This document shows, piece by piece, positions 18,220-28,699 of a stretch of DNA of 64,000 nucleotides. Location: the NCBI RefSeq assembly GCF_001875665.1, contig NZ_MLAL01000007.1, positions 1-64,000 on the forward strand. The letters are read 5' to 3'. The DNA comes from Corynebacterium sp. NML130628 (GTDB lineage Bacteria > Actinomycetota > Actinomycetes > Mycobacteriales > Mycobacteriaceae). A program made the translations under genes and the position numbers. The notes beneath the pieces are model-generated. The model was not told the origin of the DNA. It saw only the letters and a program-made list of their open reading frames with translations, and ran no database searches. Within the stretch, counting starts at the first letter, position 1; each line of letters opens with the position of its first letter.

Positions 18220-18342
18220 ATGAAGGTCCGCAAGTCGCTTCGGTCGCTGAAGAACAAGCCGGGCGCCCAGGTTGTGCGTCGCCGTGGCAAGGTTTACGTC
18301 CTGAACAAGAAGGAGCCACGCTTCAAGGCTCGTCAGGGCTAA
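18220..18342 (+). CDS. rpmJ: ribosomal protein L36, zinc-free (C-) form
   Basis: A 40-residue basic protein beginning [13 protein letters not shown] and ending FKARQG, too short to be picked up by most ORF cut-offs. It matches L36 end to end but has none of the Cys/His zinc ligands, so it is the C- type. In actinobacteria with two L36 genes the C- copy is normally repressed by Zur and replaces the zinc form in zinc starvation. A clear GAAAGGAG site lies 6 bases before ATG 18220. I did not see a convincing Zur palindrome upstream. Confidence 0.92.
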   Translation: MKVRKSLRSLKNKPGAQVVRRRGKVYVLNKKEPRFKARQG

Positions 18343-18357
18343 TTCAGCACTCGTGAA

Positions 18358-18386
18358 AACCCGCACTTTGTGTGCGGGTTTTTTCG
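18358..18386 (+). terminator. terminator of rpmJ
   Basis: Stem ACCCGCAC / GTGCGGGT followed by a run of six T, 16 bases after the rpmJ stop. Confidence 0.85.
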
Positions 18387-18411
18387 TTCCCAGGGCACTA
18401 GGGTGGTGGGG

Positions 18412-19245
18412 GTGAAACGAGCATGCTGTGCCCTCCTCGCCGTGACCGCCCTCGGCGCCTGCGGGACACCAACCAATGACGCCCCGCCGACCATCACCGT
18501 CACCTCAACGACGATGCATCCGACCGCGCTAACTCCTGCCCCAGCAGCTACCGTCGGAGAGGGCGTCGATACGCTGCTCTCCACGATTGCTGACGACGTT
18601 GCCACCCAGTTCGGAGGCACCGTCGCAGTCGCCGCGGACGGCATAGGAAGCGGTGACGACCCAGCGATGCCAGCCTGGTCCACCATCAAAGTCCCCCTCG
18701 CAGTAGCCGCGTACCGCGTCGCACCCGATACCGCGCAGGCTGCCGCACCCGCCGCGATCACCGCCTCAGATAACGACGCCGCGCTGCAACTCTGGAACGC
18801 CCTGCCACCCGGCGCAGGCGACACCGTTCTCGCCGACGGCGGCGTGCCGAAAACCATCAACACCGAACGCGTCCGACCCGAGTTCTCAACCTTCGGCCAA
18901 ACCATGCTCACCACCACCGAGGAATCCACCTTCATGTCCCATCTGAGCTGCCTGAACGGCGCCGCACCCGTCCTCGAACTGATGGGGCAAATCGTGCCTG
19001 GGCAGGACTATGGTCTTGGACAACTCCCCAACGCGCGGCTCAAAGGCGGGTGGGGGCCCTCGGTTTCCGGCGGATATGAAGTGCGCCAAATGGGACTCGT
19101 CTCGAATATCGCTGGCCAAGATGTTGCTTTGGCTTTGACTGTTGTCCCCGCCGATGGCAGCTACCAAACCGGGCAAGCCATGGCCAACGCCGTTGCAGAG
19201 CAGCTCCGTGGCCGACTGGATCAGCTACCAGTCGCGGTGTGTTGA
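18412..19245 (+). CDS. lipoprotein with class A beta-lactamase-like fold
   Basis: A 277-residue predicted lipoprotein: basic start, hydrophobic stretch and lipobox ALGAC (Cys17 from GTG 18412), then a Thr/Pro-rich spacer. The serine-hydrolase motifs are AWSTIK (SxxK), ASDND (SDN-like) and LKGGW in place of KTG. This is the actinobacterial group of beta-lactamase/transpeptidase-like lipoproteins; whether it hydrolyses drugs is unknown. I use GTG 18412, since further upstream the frame runs through the rpmJ terminator. Confidence 0.8.
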   Translation: MKRACCALLAVTALGACGTPTNDAPPTITVTSTTMHPTALTPAPAATVGEGVDTLLSTIADDVATQFGGTVAVAADGIGSGDDPAMPAWSTIKVPLAVAAYRVAPDTAQAAAPAAITASDNDAALQLWNALPPGAGDTVLADGGVPKTINTERVRPEFSTFGQTMLTTTEESTFMSHLSCLNGAAPVLELMGQIVPGQDYGLGQLPNARLKGGWGPSVSGGYEVRQMGLVSNIAGQDVALALTVVPADGSYQTGQAMANAVAEQLRGRLDQLPVAVC

Positions 19246-19259
19246 TTGCTTAGCGGGGA

Positions 19260-19607
19260 GTCCGCGGGGCGGACACTATCGACATCGACGCCACAACCTA
19301 CATCCAAACAAGTACGGTGTCCACGGCGCGGACACCAACCAGTGATCAGCACCGCTGATGGCTAGATTCCGCGGCGCGGACAGAGTAGGTACCTCCCTGC
19401 AACCCGGTTGGCGTCTGCCAGCCTGTCCGCCGCGCGGACACCAACGAAGCTTTAGTCGTCTCCAGTAGCATCCCGCGGCGCGGACAGAGGGAGTTCAGCT
19501 CAACACCCCAACGATTGCAGCAACGTGTCCGCCGCGCGGACACAATGCACGCTCGCGACCCAAGGTGGGCGTCGACAAACAACCCCCACACTGTCCGCCG
19601 CGCGGAC
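19260..19607. repeat. cluster 1 of GTCCGC palindromes (7 copies)
   Basis: The gap 19246-19697 carries seven 15-bp palindromes of consensus GTCCGC-NNN-GCGGAC starting at 19260, 19319, 19367, 19425, 19471, 19527 and 19593. The three central bases are CGC, GGG or GGC. Spacing is 46-66 bp and the sequence between copies is unrelated. The variable spacing and short self-complementary unit argue against CRISPR. The same family recurs in crtB (22570), at 41950-42505 and at 60379-60510. Confidence 0.9.
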
Positions 19608-19697
19608 ACCCCGGCCCACACATTTCACGCAAACCCCTTGACACCACCACTCGAACACGTATACTAAACGAAACAACCAAAACATCAGGGGGGAGCC

Positions 19698-20918
19698 ATG
19701 CACACCACCATCGACGCCGACACCATCGTCAACACCATCGTTGAAAGCGCACGCCTTTTCGCATACTCACACGCAGAGATACTTTCCGCGATCGCCGAGT
19801 TCGACACTCACAACCTCGCCGAAACCTACGGGTGTGCCTCAACCGGTGCATGGCTTGCCAGAGTGCTGAAAATGAAACGCACCCGCGCCTACGAATACGC
19901 AGCTGTGGCACGCAAACTGACAGGCTTTCCCGCCATCCTTGACGCCCTTCGCGCAGGAGCTATTGATTACACCAGTGTGCGATACATGCTCGACTACGCC
20001 ACCGATGCGAATCAACACGAACTTATCGACATTGCCGCCAATTCCGGCTACCAAGGCCTCGTACATGCCCTCGCAGGGGCGACCCCCACCGACAAGCAAC
20101 CCGAGGATGCTGGTGCGCACTGCGGGCTGTCGATTCGTGAAGACGGCCAATACCTACGTGGCTGGTTTTGCATGAACGCTCCCGACGGTGTGGCCTTCCA
20201 GGCAGCCCTGCGGGCAGGAGCGCACGCCTATGCAGATGACAATGCGATAGATGAGGCTGATGCGCAGATGATGCGCTCAACCTTTGGACTTCCGCCGGCG
20301 AGGTTGATGCTGCAATCGTTGATGGGGATGGTGCACATGGTGCGCACTGGAGCCGCCACACATGCCACGATGGCGCCGGCGGCACAGGTGATGGTGCATA
20401 TGACTACTGATGGGCGAGCATTCTTACCGAATCATATGGCGGCTCCTGCCCGCAGGCTTGCCAACCTGGTTGATCATGGGGATTTGATGGGTGTGCTCTA
20501 TGACGCCGAAGGCCAGGTGGTCAAGTTTGGGCGCAAGCGGCGTTTGGCCAGTAGCAAGCAGGTGCAGGTGTTGTTGGGGATGTGGGGGCATACGTGTGCG
20601 GTGCCGGGATGTGGGCATACCAGGTTTTTGCAGATGCATCATATTCGGGATTGGGCTGAGGGTGGTGCAACGGATCTGGAGAATCTTGTGCCGTTGTGTT
20701 CGCGGTGTCATTCGTTGGCCACTGATGGGTTTATTCGGGTGGTCAAACCGGGCTCGACGTTGTATTTCCGGTTTGCTAGTGGTGAGCAGTGGGTGTGTGA
20801 GCCTGGTCGGGTGGGGTATCGGGATGATGCTGCGGAAATTGAGATGGATGGGTGGGGTATGGATTCGTTTGCGGATGAGACCGCACCGACGTGGGACTGG
20901 GACAGACCCACAGTCTAA
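19698..20918 (+). CDS. DUF222 / HNH endonuclease domain protein
   Basis: A 406-residue protein: an N-terminal helical DUF222 (13E12-repeat-like) region (about 10-230) and a C-terminal HNH nuclease module with paired cysteines, CAVPGC, QMHHIRDWAEGG, DLENLVPLCSRCH (about 300-340). The catalytic His-His and the zinc CxxC pairs are intact. The family is abundant in corynebacteria and mycobacteria, often in several diverged copies, and its biological role is not settled. SD GGGGGGAG precedes ATG 19698. It sits directly behind palindrome cluster 1. Confidence 0.88.
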   Translation: MHTTIDADTIVNTIVESARLFAYSHAEILSAIAEFDTHNLAETYGCASTGAWLARVLKMKRTRAYEYAAVARKLTGFPAILDALRAGAIDYTSVRYMLDYATDANQHELIDIAANSGYQGLVHALAGATPTDKQPEDAGAHCGLSIREDGQYLRGWFCMNAPDGVAFQAALRAGAHAYADDNAIDEADAQMMRSTFGLPPARLMLQSLMGMVHMVRTGAATHATMAPAAQVMVHMTTDGRAFLPNHMAAPARRLANLVDHGDLMGVLYDAEGQVVKFGRKRRLASSKQVQVLLGMWGHTCAVPGCGHTRFLQMHHIRDWAEGGATDLENLVPLCSRCHSLATDGFIRVVKPGSTLYFRFASGEQWVCEPGRVGYRDDAAEIEMDGWGMDSFADETAPTWDWDRPTV

Positions 20919-20967
20919 GCACGATGGGAACTCCCTAAACTGAATCTTTGGCCAAATACAATAATGC

Positions 20968-22524
20968 CTATATTTGTGCTTGTGTGAGTGGAGATGCGTC
21001 ACGAAGTCCGAGCATGCGCTTGACCACGTTCTCAGCGGAGATGAAGCACATGGGCACGCCGACGCCCGGGACGGTGGTTTGCCCGGCGTAATACAGGTTG
21101 TCCACCTTGGCGGAAATGTTGCGCCCGCGGAGGAACGCGGATTGCCGCAGGGTATGCGCGGGCCCGATGGCGCCGGCGGCGAAGGAGTAGTAGCGTCCGG
21201 CGAAGTCTGCAGGACCAATAGTGCGCTTTACGACGACCCGCTCCCGCAGGTCAGCGACGCCGGTACGTGTGGCGATGAGGTCCAGTGTCGCGTCAACGAT
21301 GGCGGCGACACGCGGGGATTCCGCAGCGCCATACGCGTCCCCGTGACCGATCGACGGGTCGGCTGCGACCGGGATGAGCACGAACAGATTCTCGCACCCG
21401 GAGGGGGCGACAGTCGGGTCCGTGGCGGAGGGCTTGCACACATAAATGGAACGCGATGCGTCACGTGAGGCGTGGCCGCTAGCGGGGAAGACGGCGTCGA
21501 AGTCTTCGTCCCACTCCTCGGAAAAGAACAGTGTGTGATGCAGCAGCTCGGGCAACGTGCCCCGCACCCCCACGAGCGCGAGCACGCAACTGACACCGGG
21601 GTTGTGGTGTTTGAAGTGCGCCTCCGAGTAGGTGCGCGCGGACTCGGGGAGCAAGGTGGACTCGGTGTGGTGCAGGTCGCCGGCGGCGACGACAACGTCG
21701 GCGGGGAGGAAGTGCTCCCCGCTGTCGCTGCGGACGTGGACGCCGGTGGTGGAGCCGTCGATAACTTCGATGCGGGTCGCCTCGTGCTCGAGTAGGAACT
21801 TTACGCCGTGGGCGCGGGCGAGCCGTTCGAGCGCGGCAACGATGCTACTGAAGCCACCTTGCGGGTAGCGCACGCCGAGCGTGAGGTCGGTGTGGCTCAT
21901 CAGGTGGTACAGGCTCGGGGTGTCGCGCGGCTGCGAGGACAGGAACACCGCCGGGTACTGCAGGATCTGGCGCAGGCGCGGGTCGCGGAAACGCTTGTTC
22001 ACGTAGCGTTGCAGCGGCTGGAGCAGCAGCACCGCGAGGGTAAAAGCGCGGGAGATGACGTCGCGGTGCAGGAACGGCCGCAGTGAGCTGAACGTGGTGT
22101 AGAGGAAGCGATCGAGTGCAATGGCGTAGACGTCGGCGGCGCTGGCGAGGTAGTCGCGTAGCGCGTCGCCCGCGCCGGGCTCGAGGGTTTCGAAGAGGTC
22201 GGCGACGGCGTCGGTGCCGAAGGGGACGTCGAGAAGCGGGTGATGCTCGGGGTAGATGCGGTAGCCGGGGTCGAGTAGCTGCAGGTCGAGCTCGGCCGTG
22301 GTGGAGGTGCCCATGAGCTCGAAGAAGTGGTCATAGGCTTCGGGCATGAGGTACCAGGATGGGCCGGTCTCGAAGCGGAAACCGTCGATACGTAGCTCGT
22401 CCGCACGCCCACCAAGGTGCCCATTCTTTTCGACGACCACCACCGCCGAACCATGTTTCGCCAGCAGGCACGCAGTAGCCAGGCCAGCGATGCCTCCTCC
22501 AATGATGACAATGTGCTCAGTCAC
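20968..22524 (-). CDS. crtI: phytoene desaturase
   Basis: A 518-residue FAD-dependent carotenoid desaturase that introduces double bonds into phytoene to give lycopene-type products. N-terminal dinucleotide-binding motif VIIGGGIAGLATACLLAKHG and the GGRADELRIDGFRFETGPS block; C-terminal bacterial desaturase signature YYAGQTTVPGVGVPM. Its ATG overlaps the crtB stop by four bases, so the two are translationally coupled. No crtE or later carotenoid genes are in this window. Confidence 0.94.
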   Translation of the reverse strand: MTEHIVIIGGGIAGLATACLLAKHGSAVVVVEKNGHLGGRADELRIDGFRFETGPSWYLMPEAYDHFFELMGTSTTAELDLQLLDPGYRIYPEHHPLLDVPFGTDAVADLFETLEPGAGDALRDYLASAADVYAIALDRFLYTTFSSLRPFLHRDVISRAFTLAVLLLQPLQRYVNKRFRDPRLRQILQYPAVFLSSQPRDTPSLYHLMSHTDLTLGVRYPQGGFSSIVAALERLARAHGVKFLLEHEATRIEVIDGSTTGVHVRSDSGEHFLPADVVVAAGDLHHTESTLLPESARTYSEAHFKHHNPGVSCVLALVGVRGTLPELLHHTLFFSEEWDEDFDAVFPASGHASRDASRSIYVCKPSATDPTVAPSGCENLFVLIPVAADPSIGHGDAYGAAESPRVAAIVDATLDLIATRTGVADLRERVVVKRTIGPADFAGRYYSFAAGAIGPAHTLRQSAFLRGRNISAKVDNLYYAGQTTVPGVGVPMCFISAENVVKRMLGLRDASPLTQAQI

Positions 22525-23420
22525 CGTAGTCTCCTACCCGTTGCAGCGGTTCGCGTGATGATGGCTGCTTTCCGCGGCGCGGACACTCGGACTCGCGCGG
22601 CGCAGATAGTCGCTGGGGGCGTGCCCGCCAGCAGATCGGTGAGCGCCTCGAACAGGTTTGCCGCTACCGCAACGGCAACACCGCAGCGTTTTGGCAATGC
22701 AGGAATAGCGGACCACGCGGCGTCGAAATCGCGGCGAATATCGGCGATGATCGCATCGCGATCCTCTGGGCTGAGTGGAAACCGCGTCTGCGGAAAATAG
22801 TTGCGGGCCAGTCGGGTGGTGTCGTCGGCGTAGTCGCGCAAAAAGTTCACCTTTTGGAACGCGGCCCCCAGCGCCCGCGCGCCCTCCTGTAGTAAGTCAT
22901 ACTCGGCCTGGGGCGGGCGTCGGCCCCCGAAGAAGACGTCCACGCACAGCAGGCCGATGACTTCCGCGGACCCGTAGATGTACTCCTCGACGGAGGCCTC
23001 CGTGTGCACCGCACCGGAAATGTCGTGGAGCATCGAGGCGAAGAACGCAGCCAGGTGGGCGTCGTCGAAGTTACAGCGGTGCGCGGTCTCGGCGAAGGCG
23101 TGGAGGATCGGGTCGGTGTGAAACGCGGCTGCGGCGGCGCCGAGGACTCGCTGCTCGTAGTCCTCGAGGGTTGCTGCGCGCTCGGAAGCCGGGGCGGCGC
23201 CGTCGACAATTTCGTCGGCGATGCGCACGACCGCGTAGAGGTTGCGGATGTCGGTGCGTTGCGGCTCGGGAAGCAGTCGGGTGGCGGTGCCGAAGCTCGT
23301 CGAATAGCTGTCAATGACCTCGCTCGCGGCGCGCCGGGCCATGTGGCTGTAGCGTTGTGGCGGGCTGGGGTGGGAGCGAAACATTGGCGGGCTTTCAGAT
23401 CGGTGGGAGTGATGTTTCAT
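22521..23420 (-). CDS. crtB: phytoene synthase
   Basis: A 299-residue trans-isoprenyl synthase joining two geranylgeranyl diphosphates into phytoene. Both Asp-rich sites are present: DEIVD (about residue 70) and RDYADD (about 196), with FQKVNFLRDYADD before the second. The start may be the internal ATG of MFRSHP. The extreme C-terminus, RVRVSAPRKAAII, is encoded across a GTCCGC-family palindrome at 22570-22584, so a repeat lies inside the reading frame and supplies non-conserved tail residues. Confidence 0.93.
   Translation of the reverse strand: MKHHSHRSESPPMFRSHPSPPQRYSHMARRAASEVIDSYSTSFGTATRLLPEPQRTDIRNLYAVVRIADEIVDGAAPASERAATLEDYEQRVLGAAAAAFHTDPILHAFAETAHRCNFDDAHLAAFFASMLHDISGAVHTEASVEEYIYGSAEVIGLLCVDVFFGGRRPPQAEYDLLQEGARALGAAFQKVNFLRDYADDTTRLARNYFPQTRFPLSPEDRDAIIADIRRDFDAAWSAIPALPKRCGVAVAVAANLFEALTDLLAGTPPATICAARVRVSAPRKAAIITRTAATGRRLR
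22570..22584. repeat. GTCCGC-family palindrome inside crtB
   Basis: TTCCGCGGCGCGGAC, differing from the cluster consensus by one arm base, in the last 22 codons of crtB. It keeps the frame open. Confidence 0.75.
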
Positions 23421-23476
23421 AGTTTAGGCTACATGTGGGTCTCCGTAGGGAGTCGTGCTGGGAATACCATGCCTGT

Positions 23477-23526
23477 AACTACTATATGTAGTATCACTTG
23501 CAGAAATATCACCCAAGGTATAGTGT
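23477..23526 (+). promoter_or_regulatory. probable paired NrdR boxes upstream of nrdHIE
   Basis: ACTACTATATGTAGT (23478-23492) is a palindrome close to the NrdR box consensus; ACCCAAGGTATAGTGT (23511-23526) keeps the right half-site. The centres are about 33 bp apart, i.e. three helical turns, as usual for paired NrdR boxes that repress ribonucleotide reductase genes. About 85 bp before nrdH. Confidence 0.6.
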
Positions 23527-23610
23527 CTTCTCTTGTAGCGCCGATCAAGACGGCGCGGGGAAAACTCCCGAAATAGTCTTCATTTTATGTAGAGAGAGAG
23601 CCCACAGGTT

Positions 23611-23838
23611 ATGTCTATTACCGTTTACACCAAGCCGGCGTGCATGCAGTGCAAAGCAACTACCAAAGCACTCGAAAAAGCAGGGCTGGAGTACGACCTC
23701 GTAGATATCTCCGTCGACGACGAAGCGCGTGACTACGTCCTCGCGCTCGGCTACCTCCAGGCACCAGTCGTTGAGGTAAACGGCGAGCACTGGTCTGGGT
23801 TCCGCCCGGAGCGCATCCGTGGCCTGGCTGCGGCTTAA
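23611..23838 (+). CDS. nrdH: NrdH redoxin
   Basis: A 75-residue glutaredoxin-like protein that behaves as a thioredoxin and reduces class Ib ribonucleotide reductase. Redox motif CMQC (Cys11, Cys14) and the NrdH-specific WSGFRPERI near the C-terminus. It heads the nrdHIE run with short gaps and is probably controlled by the NrdR-like boxes upstream. Confidence 0.96.
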   Translation: MSITVYTKPACMQCKATTKALEKAGLEYDLVDISVDDEARDYVLALGYLQAPVVEVNGEHWSGFRPERIRGLAAA

Positions 23839-23907
23839 CTCTTCCGACGTCTCACGCCGCTAGTGTTTTACACATTGGCGGCTCTTTTTATGTAGAGGGC
23901 ATCCAAC

Positions 23908-24453
23908 ATGTTGATCGTGTACTTCTCGTCGTTGACAGAGACGACGAAGCGGTTCGTCGATAAGGTGAGGCTTCCGGCGCAGCGTATTCCGTTGCGGCGC
24001 ACGGACCCTGCGCCAATTATCGACGAGCCCTACGTCCTCATCTGCCCGACCTATGGCGGGGGCGTATCGATGACGCACGTGAACACCAAACCTGTCCCGC
24101 CGCAGGTCATCAAGTTTTTGAATGACGAACACAACCGCAGCTATATCCGTGGCGTCATCGCGTCTGGCAACTCCAACTTTGGCACGGACTACGGCCTGGC
24201 TGGTGACGTAATATCGGAGAAGTGCAACGTCCCGTACCTTTTCCGCTTTGAGCTGCTGGGTACTGATGACGACGTGCTTCGCGTGCGCAACCAGCTGATC
24301 GAGCACGCCGACCGCCTCGGTTTGCTGCCGCTGACCCCCGAGCAGGAGGAAGCGCTAGAGTCGGTTGGGCAGCTGCCGGGGCAGGAAAACGCACAACGCT
24401 TAGCGCAACTGCGCGAGAAATATACAAATAAATACCGTAACGCCGATCGTTAA
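23908..24453 (+). CDS. nrdI: NrdI flavodoxin-like maturation protein
   Basis: A 181-residue NrdI, the FMN protein that supplies oxidant to build the dimanganese-tyrosyl radical in NrdF. Start MLIVYFSS with the flavodoxin phosphate loop STLTETT-like [17 protein letters not shown], and [11 protein letters not shown] flavin loop. About 30 residues longer at the C-terminus than many NrdI, with a charged tail. Lies 69 bases after nrdH and 28 before nrdE. Confidence 0.95.
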   Translation: MLIVYFSSLTETTKRFVDKVRLPAQRIPLRRTDPAPIIDEPYVLICPTYGGGVSMTHVNTKPVPPQVIKFLNDEHNRSYIRGVIASGNSNFGTDYGLAGDVISEKCNVPYLFRFELLGTDDDVLRVRNQLIEHADRLGLLPLTPEQEEALESVGQLPGQENAQRLAQLREKYTNKYRNADR

Positions 24454-24481
24454 TCAACGCTGAACCATCAAGAGGATATCT

Positions 24482-26650
24482 GTGTCTACGAACCCTATTC
24501 ATGGCAAGAATGTGCCGGAGCCAGTCAACGAGGCTGACAAGCTGGACTACCACACGCTCAACGCGCTACTGAACCTGTACGACGAAAACGGCCAGATCCA
24601 GTTCGATAAGGACCGCGAGGCTGCGAATCAGTTCTTCCTGCAGCACGTGAACCAGAACACGGTGTACTTCCACGACCTCGAAGAGAAGATGAAGTACCTG
24701 GTGGACAACAAGTACTACGAGCCCGAGGTTATTGAGGCATATGACTGGGAGTTCGTGAAAGATACCTTCAAGCGTGCGTATGCCTTTAAGTTCCGCTTCA
24801 AGTCCTTCCTGGGCGCGTACAAGTACTACACCTCTTACACGCTAAAGACCTTCGACGGACGCCGTTACCTCGAACGCTTCGAAGACCGCGTGGCAATGAC
24901 CGCGCTTTTCCTTGCCGACGGCAGGGAAGAAGTGGCATCTGCGCTCGTCGACGAGATCATGACGGGCCGCTTCCAGCCGGCGACGCCAACGTTCCTCAAC
25001 GCGGGCAAGGCGCAGCGCGGTGAGCTCGTCTCCTGCTTCCTGCTGCGTATCGAGGACAATATGGAGTCCATCGGCCGCGCGATTAACTCCTCGCTGCAGC
25101 TGTCGAAGCGCGGCGGTGGCGTGGCGCTGCTACTTTCGAACATTCGTGAGGCCGGGGCGCCAATCAAGCACATCGAGAACCAGTCTTCTGGCGTGATCCC
25201 AGTGATGAAGCTGCTGGAGGACTCCTTCTCTTACGCGAACCAGCTCGGCGCCCGTCAGGGCGCAGGTGCTGTGTACCTCAACGCGCACCACCCGGACATC
25301 ATGAAGTTCCTGGACACCAAGCGTGAGAACGCGGACGAGAAGATCCGTATTAAGACGCTGTCGCTCGGCGTCGTCGTCCCAGACATCACCTTTGAGTTGG
25401 CGAAGCGCAACGACGACATGTATCTGTTCTCGCCGTACGATGTTGAGCGTGTCTACGGCGTTCCGTTCGCTGACATCTCGGTGACCGAGAAGTACGAGGA
25501 GATGGTGGAGGACCCGCGCATCCACAAATCGAAGATTAACGCGCGCCAGTTCTTCCAGACGCTCGCGGAGATCCAGTTCGAGTCTGGCTACCCGTACATC
25601 ATGTTCGAGGACACCGCGAACCGTGCGAACCCGGTCAAGACCGGCCGGATTAACATGTCCAACCTGTGCTCCGAGATCCTGCAAGTCAACTCTGCGTCGG
25701 AGCTCAACGCCGACCTGACGTACGCGAAGGTCGGCCACGATATTTCTTGCAATCTTGGCTCCCTGAACATTGCGATGGCGATGGATTCTGAGGACTTCTC
25801 CCGCACCGTCGAGACCGCAATCCGCGGACTCACAGCTGTGGCGGACAAGACGTCGATTGACTCGGTGCCGTCGATTCGTGAGGGCAATGACGCCTCCCAC
25901 GCCATCGGTTTGGGTCAGATGAACCTCCACGGATTCCTGGGTCGCGAGCACATCCACTACGGATCCGAAGAAGGCCTCGACTTCACGAACGCGTACTTTG
26001 CGGCCGTGATGTACGAGTGCATCAAGGCGTCGCACAAGATCGCAGTGGAGATGGGCCAGAAGTTCGAAGACTTTGAGCGCTCCGAGTACGCAACCGGTGA
26101 GTTCTTCGACCGCTACAACCCGGAGGATTTCCAGCCAAAGACAGAGAAGGTCAAGGCACTGTTCGAGAAGTCGACAATCGCAGTACCGACGGCTGAAGAG
26201 TGGGCGGCGCTGAAAGAAGCTGTTGCCCGCGACGGTATCTACAACCGCTACCTGCAGGCAATCCCGCCGACCGGTTCGATTTCTTACATCAACAATTCGA
26301 CCTCCTCGATCCACCCGATTGCGTCGAAGATCGAGATCCGTAAGGAAGGCAAGATCGGCCGCGTCTACTACCCGGCGCCTCACCTGAATAACGAGAACAC
26401 CGAGTACTTCGACGATGCGTACGAGATCGGCTACGAGAAGATCGTCGATACCTACGCTGTCGCTACGAAGTACGTCGACCAGGGCCTGTCGCTGACCCTG
26501 TTCTTCAAGGACACGGTGACGACGCGCGACCTGAACCGCGCACAGATCTATGCATGGCGAAAGGGGATTAAGTCCTTGTACTACATCCGCCTGCGTCAGA
26601 TGGCGCTGGAAGGCACCGAGATCGAAGGCTGCGTTTCCTGCATGCTGTAA
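24482..26650 (+). CDS. nrdE: class Ib ribonucleoside-diphosphate reductase, alpha chain
   Basis: A 722-residue catalytic subunit that reduces ribonucleoside diphosphates. Key blocks: the LVSCFLL cysteine site (about residue 180), NLCSEIL near 394 with the redox-active cysteine pair, and a C-terminal CVSCML tail that is reduced by NrdH. No ATP-cone is present, as expected for class Ib. Start is GTG 24482 after GAGGATAT. Last gene of nrdHIE. Confidence 0.97.
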   Translation: MSTNPIHGKNVPEPVNEADKLDYHTLNALLNLYDENGQIQFDKDREAANQFFLQHVNQNTVYFHDLEEKMKYLVDNKYYEPEVIEAYDWEFVKDTFKRAYAFKFRFKSFLGAYKYYTSYTLKTFDGRRYLERFEDRVAMTALFLADGREEVASALVDEIMTGRFQPATPTFLNAGKAQRGELVSCFLLRIEDNMESIGRAINSSLQLSKRGGGVALLLSNIREAGAPIKHIENQSSGVIPVMKLLEDSFSYANQLGARQGAGAVYLNAHHPDIMKFLDTKRENADEKIRIKTLSLGVVVPDITFELAKRNDDMYLFSPYDVERVYGVPFADISVTEKYEEMVEDPRIHKSKINARQFFQTLAEIQFESGYPYIMFEDTANRANPVKTGRINMSNLCSEILQVNSASELNADLTYAKVGHDISCNLGSLNIAMAMDSEDFSRTVETAIRGLTAVADKTSIDSVPSIREGNDASHAIGLGQMNLHGFLGREHIHYGSEEGLDFTNAYFAAVMYECIKASHKIAVEMGQKFEDFERSEYATGEFFDRYNPEDFQPKTEKVKALFEKSTIAVPTAEEWAALKEAVARDGIYNRYLQAIPPTGSISYINNSTSSIHPIASKIEIRKEGKIGRVYYPAPHLNNENTEYFDDAYEIGYEKIVDTYAVATKYVDQGLSLTLFFKDTVTTRDLNRAQIYAWRKGIKSLYYIRLRQMALEGTEIEGCVSCML

Positions 26651-26657
26651 TGCTGGC

Positions 26658-27389
26658 CTAGAACTCGACGAAGTCGTCCACTCCGCGCAGTAGGCTCCAG
26701 GATGCGTTTTCTGCTCCTGCTGAGTCGCCGGATTGGACGGCTTCTGCAATTTTAAGGTGGTACGCCATTGCGTCAAGGTGAGGGTCATTCGGCATGATGC
26801 CGTAGCGGGTGCGCCCCTCGAGCACGTACAGAATTGGAAGGGCAAGGGTACTGAACATCTCGTTGCCAGAGCACTCCAATATTAAGGTGTGAAAACGCTT
26901 ATCCGCCTCGAGGAATGCTTCCGTATTGCCTTCGCCTGCTTCGGAAAGGCTCATGAGCTGCTCAGCCAACGCCTTGAGTTCCTGCGCCTGTTCCTTCGTC
27001 GCGTTCGTTGCCGCTAGTGCCGCCGCGACCGGTTCGATCGCCTTTCGGAGCTGGTCAAGCGACACGATCTGCTTTGTACGGTGCGCTTCGCTGCTGAGCC
27101 GCCAGCGGATCACCGCTTGATCAAAGACTGCCCAATGCTCCTCGGGCAGTACCTTAATGCCCACTCGGCGGGAAGAACGTACAAGGCCGAGTTGCTCGAG
27201 CGCACGCATTGCCTCGCGTGCGACCGTGCGAGAAATACCAAACCGGTCGGAGAGGTCCTGGAGTGTGAAGCGTTCCCCGGGGGCCATGACTCCCGATACG
27301 ATCTCGCCCCCGAGCTCGTCGAGCACCTTGGTGAGGAGGGGTCCTTCGGCGGATTCTGCAGGATCGAGGGTGAGAGGCATGCTGTTCAT
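26658..27389 (-). CDS. GntR-family regulator, FadR subfamily (FCD domain)
   Basis: A 243-residue repressor. N-terminal winged helix (about 20-90) with LSDRFGISRTVAREAMRAL as the DNA-reading helix pair; C-terminal FCD effector domain with metal-site residues in EADKRFHTLILECSGN and the final AYHLKIAEA. Resembles the gluconate/sugar-acid group of actinobacteria, but the ligand is not assignable. It lies on the opposite strand between nrdE and nrdF and may use the palindromic TGTATCGATGTATTCACA-like promoter region at about 27395-27413. Confidence 0.88.
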   Translation of the reverse strand: MNSMPLTLDPAESAEGPLLTKVLDELGGEIVSGVMAPGERFTLQDLSDRFGISRTVAREAMRALEQLGLVRSSRRVGIKVLPEEHWAVFDQAVIRWRLSSEAHRTKQIVSLDQLRKAIEPVAAALAATNATKEQAQELKALAEQLMSLSEAGEGNTEAFLEADKRFHTLILECSGNEMFSTLALPILYVLEGRTRYGIMPNDPHLDAMAYHLKIAEAVQSGDSAGAENASWSLLRGVDDFVEF

Positions 27390-27486
27390 CCTTCATGTAT
27401 CGATGTATTCACAATGGGATTATTAATCAGCATAACCCCGACCGTGAACTTAAACGCAACGAGTCGGACACTGCTGGGGGTAGTGA

Positions 27487-28632
<1,146 letters not shown>

Positions 28633-28665
28633 CCTTGTCAGCTGAGTGCTTTTCGACGCCTCTCC

Positions 28666-28699
28666 GTGCCACCGCAGTGCTGTGCGGTGGCACGTTTTT
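28666..28699 (+). terminator. terminator of nrdF
   Basis: Stem GTGCCACCGCA / TGCGGTGGCAC with a 6-base loop and T-run. The rest of the gap 28700-29006 is leader sequence of ctaD with no gene I can support. Confidence 0.88.

Noticed and set aside
19260-19607. CRISPR array
   Set aside because: The repeat is only 15 bp and fully palindromic, spacing varies from 46 to 66 bp, repeats differ from copy to copy in orientation, and there are no cas genes in the window.
25130-26845. 571-codon minus-strand frame across nrdE
   Set aside because: Antisense shadow of nrdE with a Val/Arg/Leu-rich translation.
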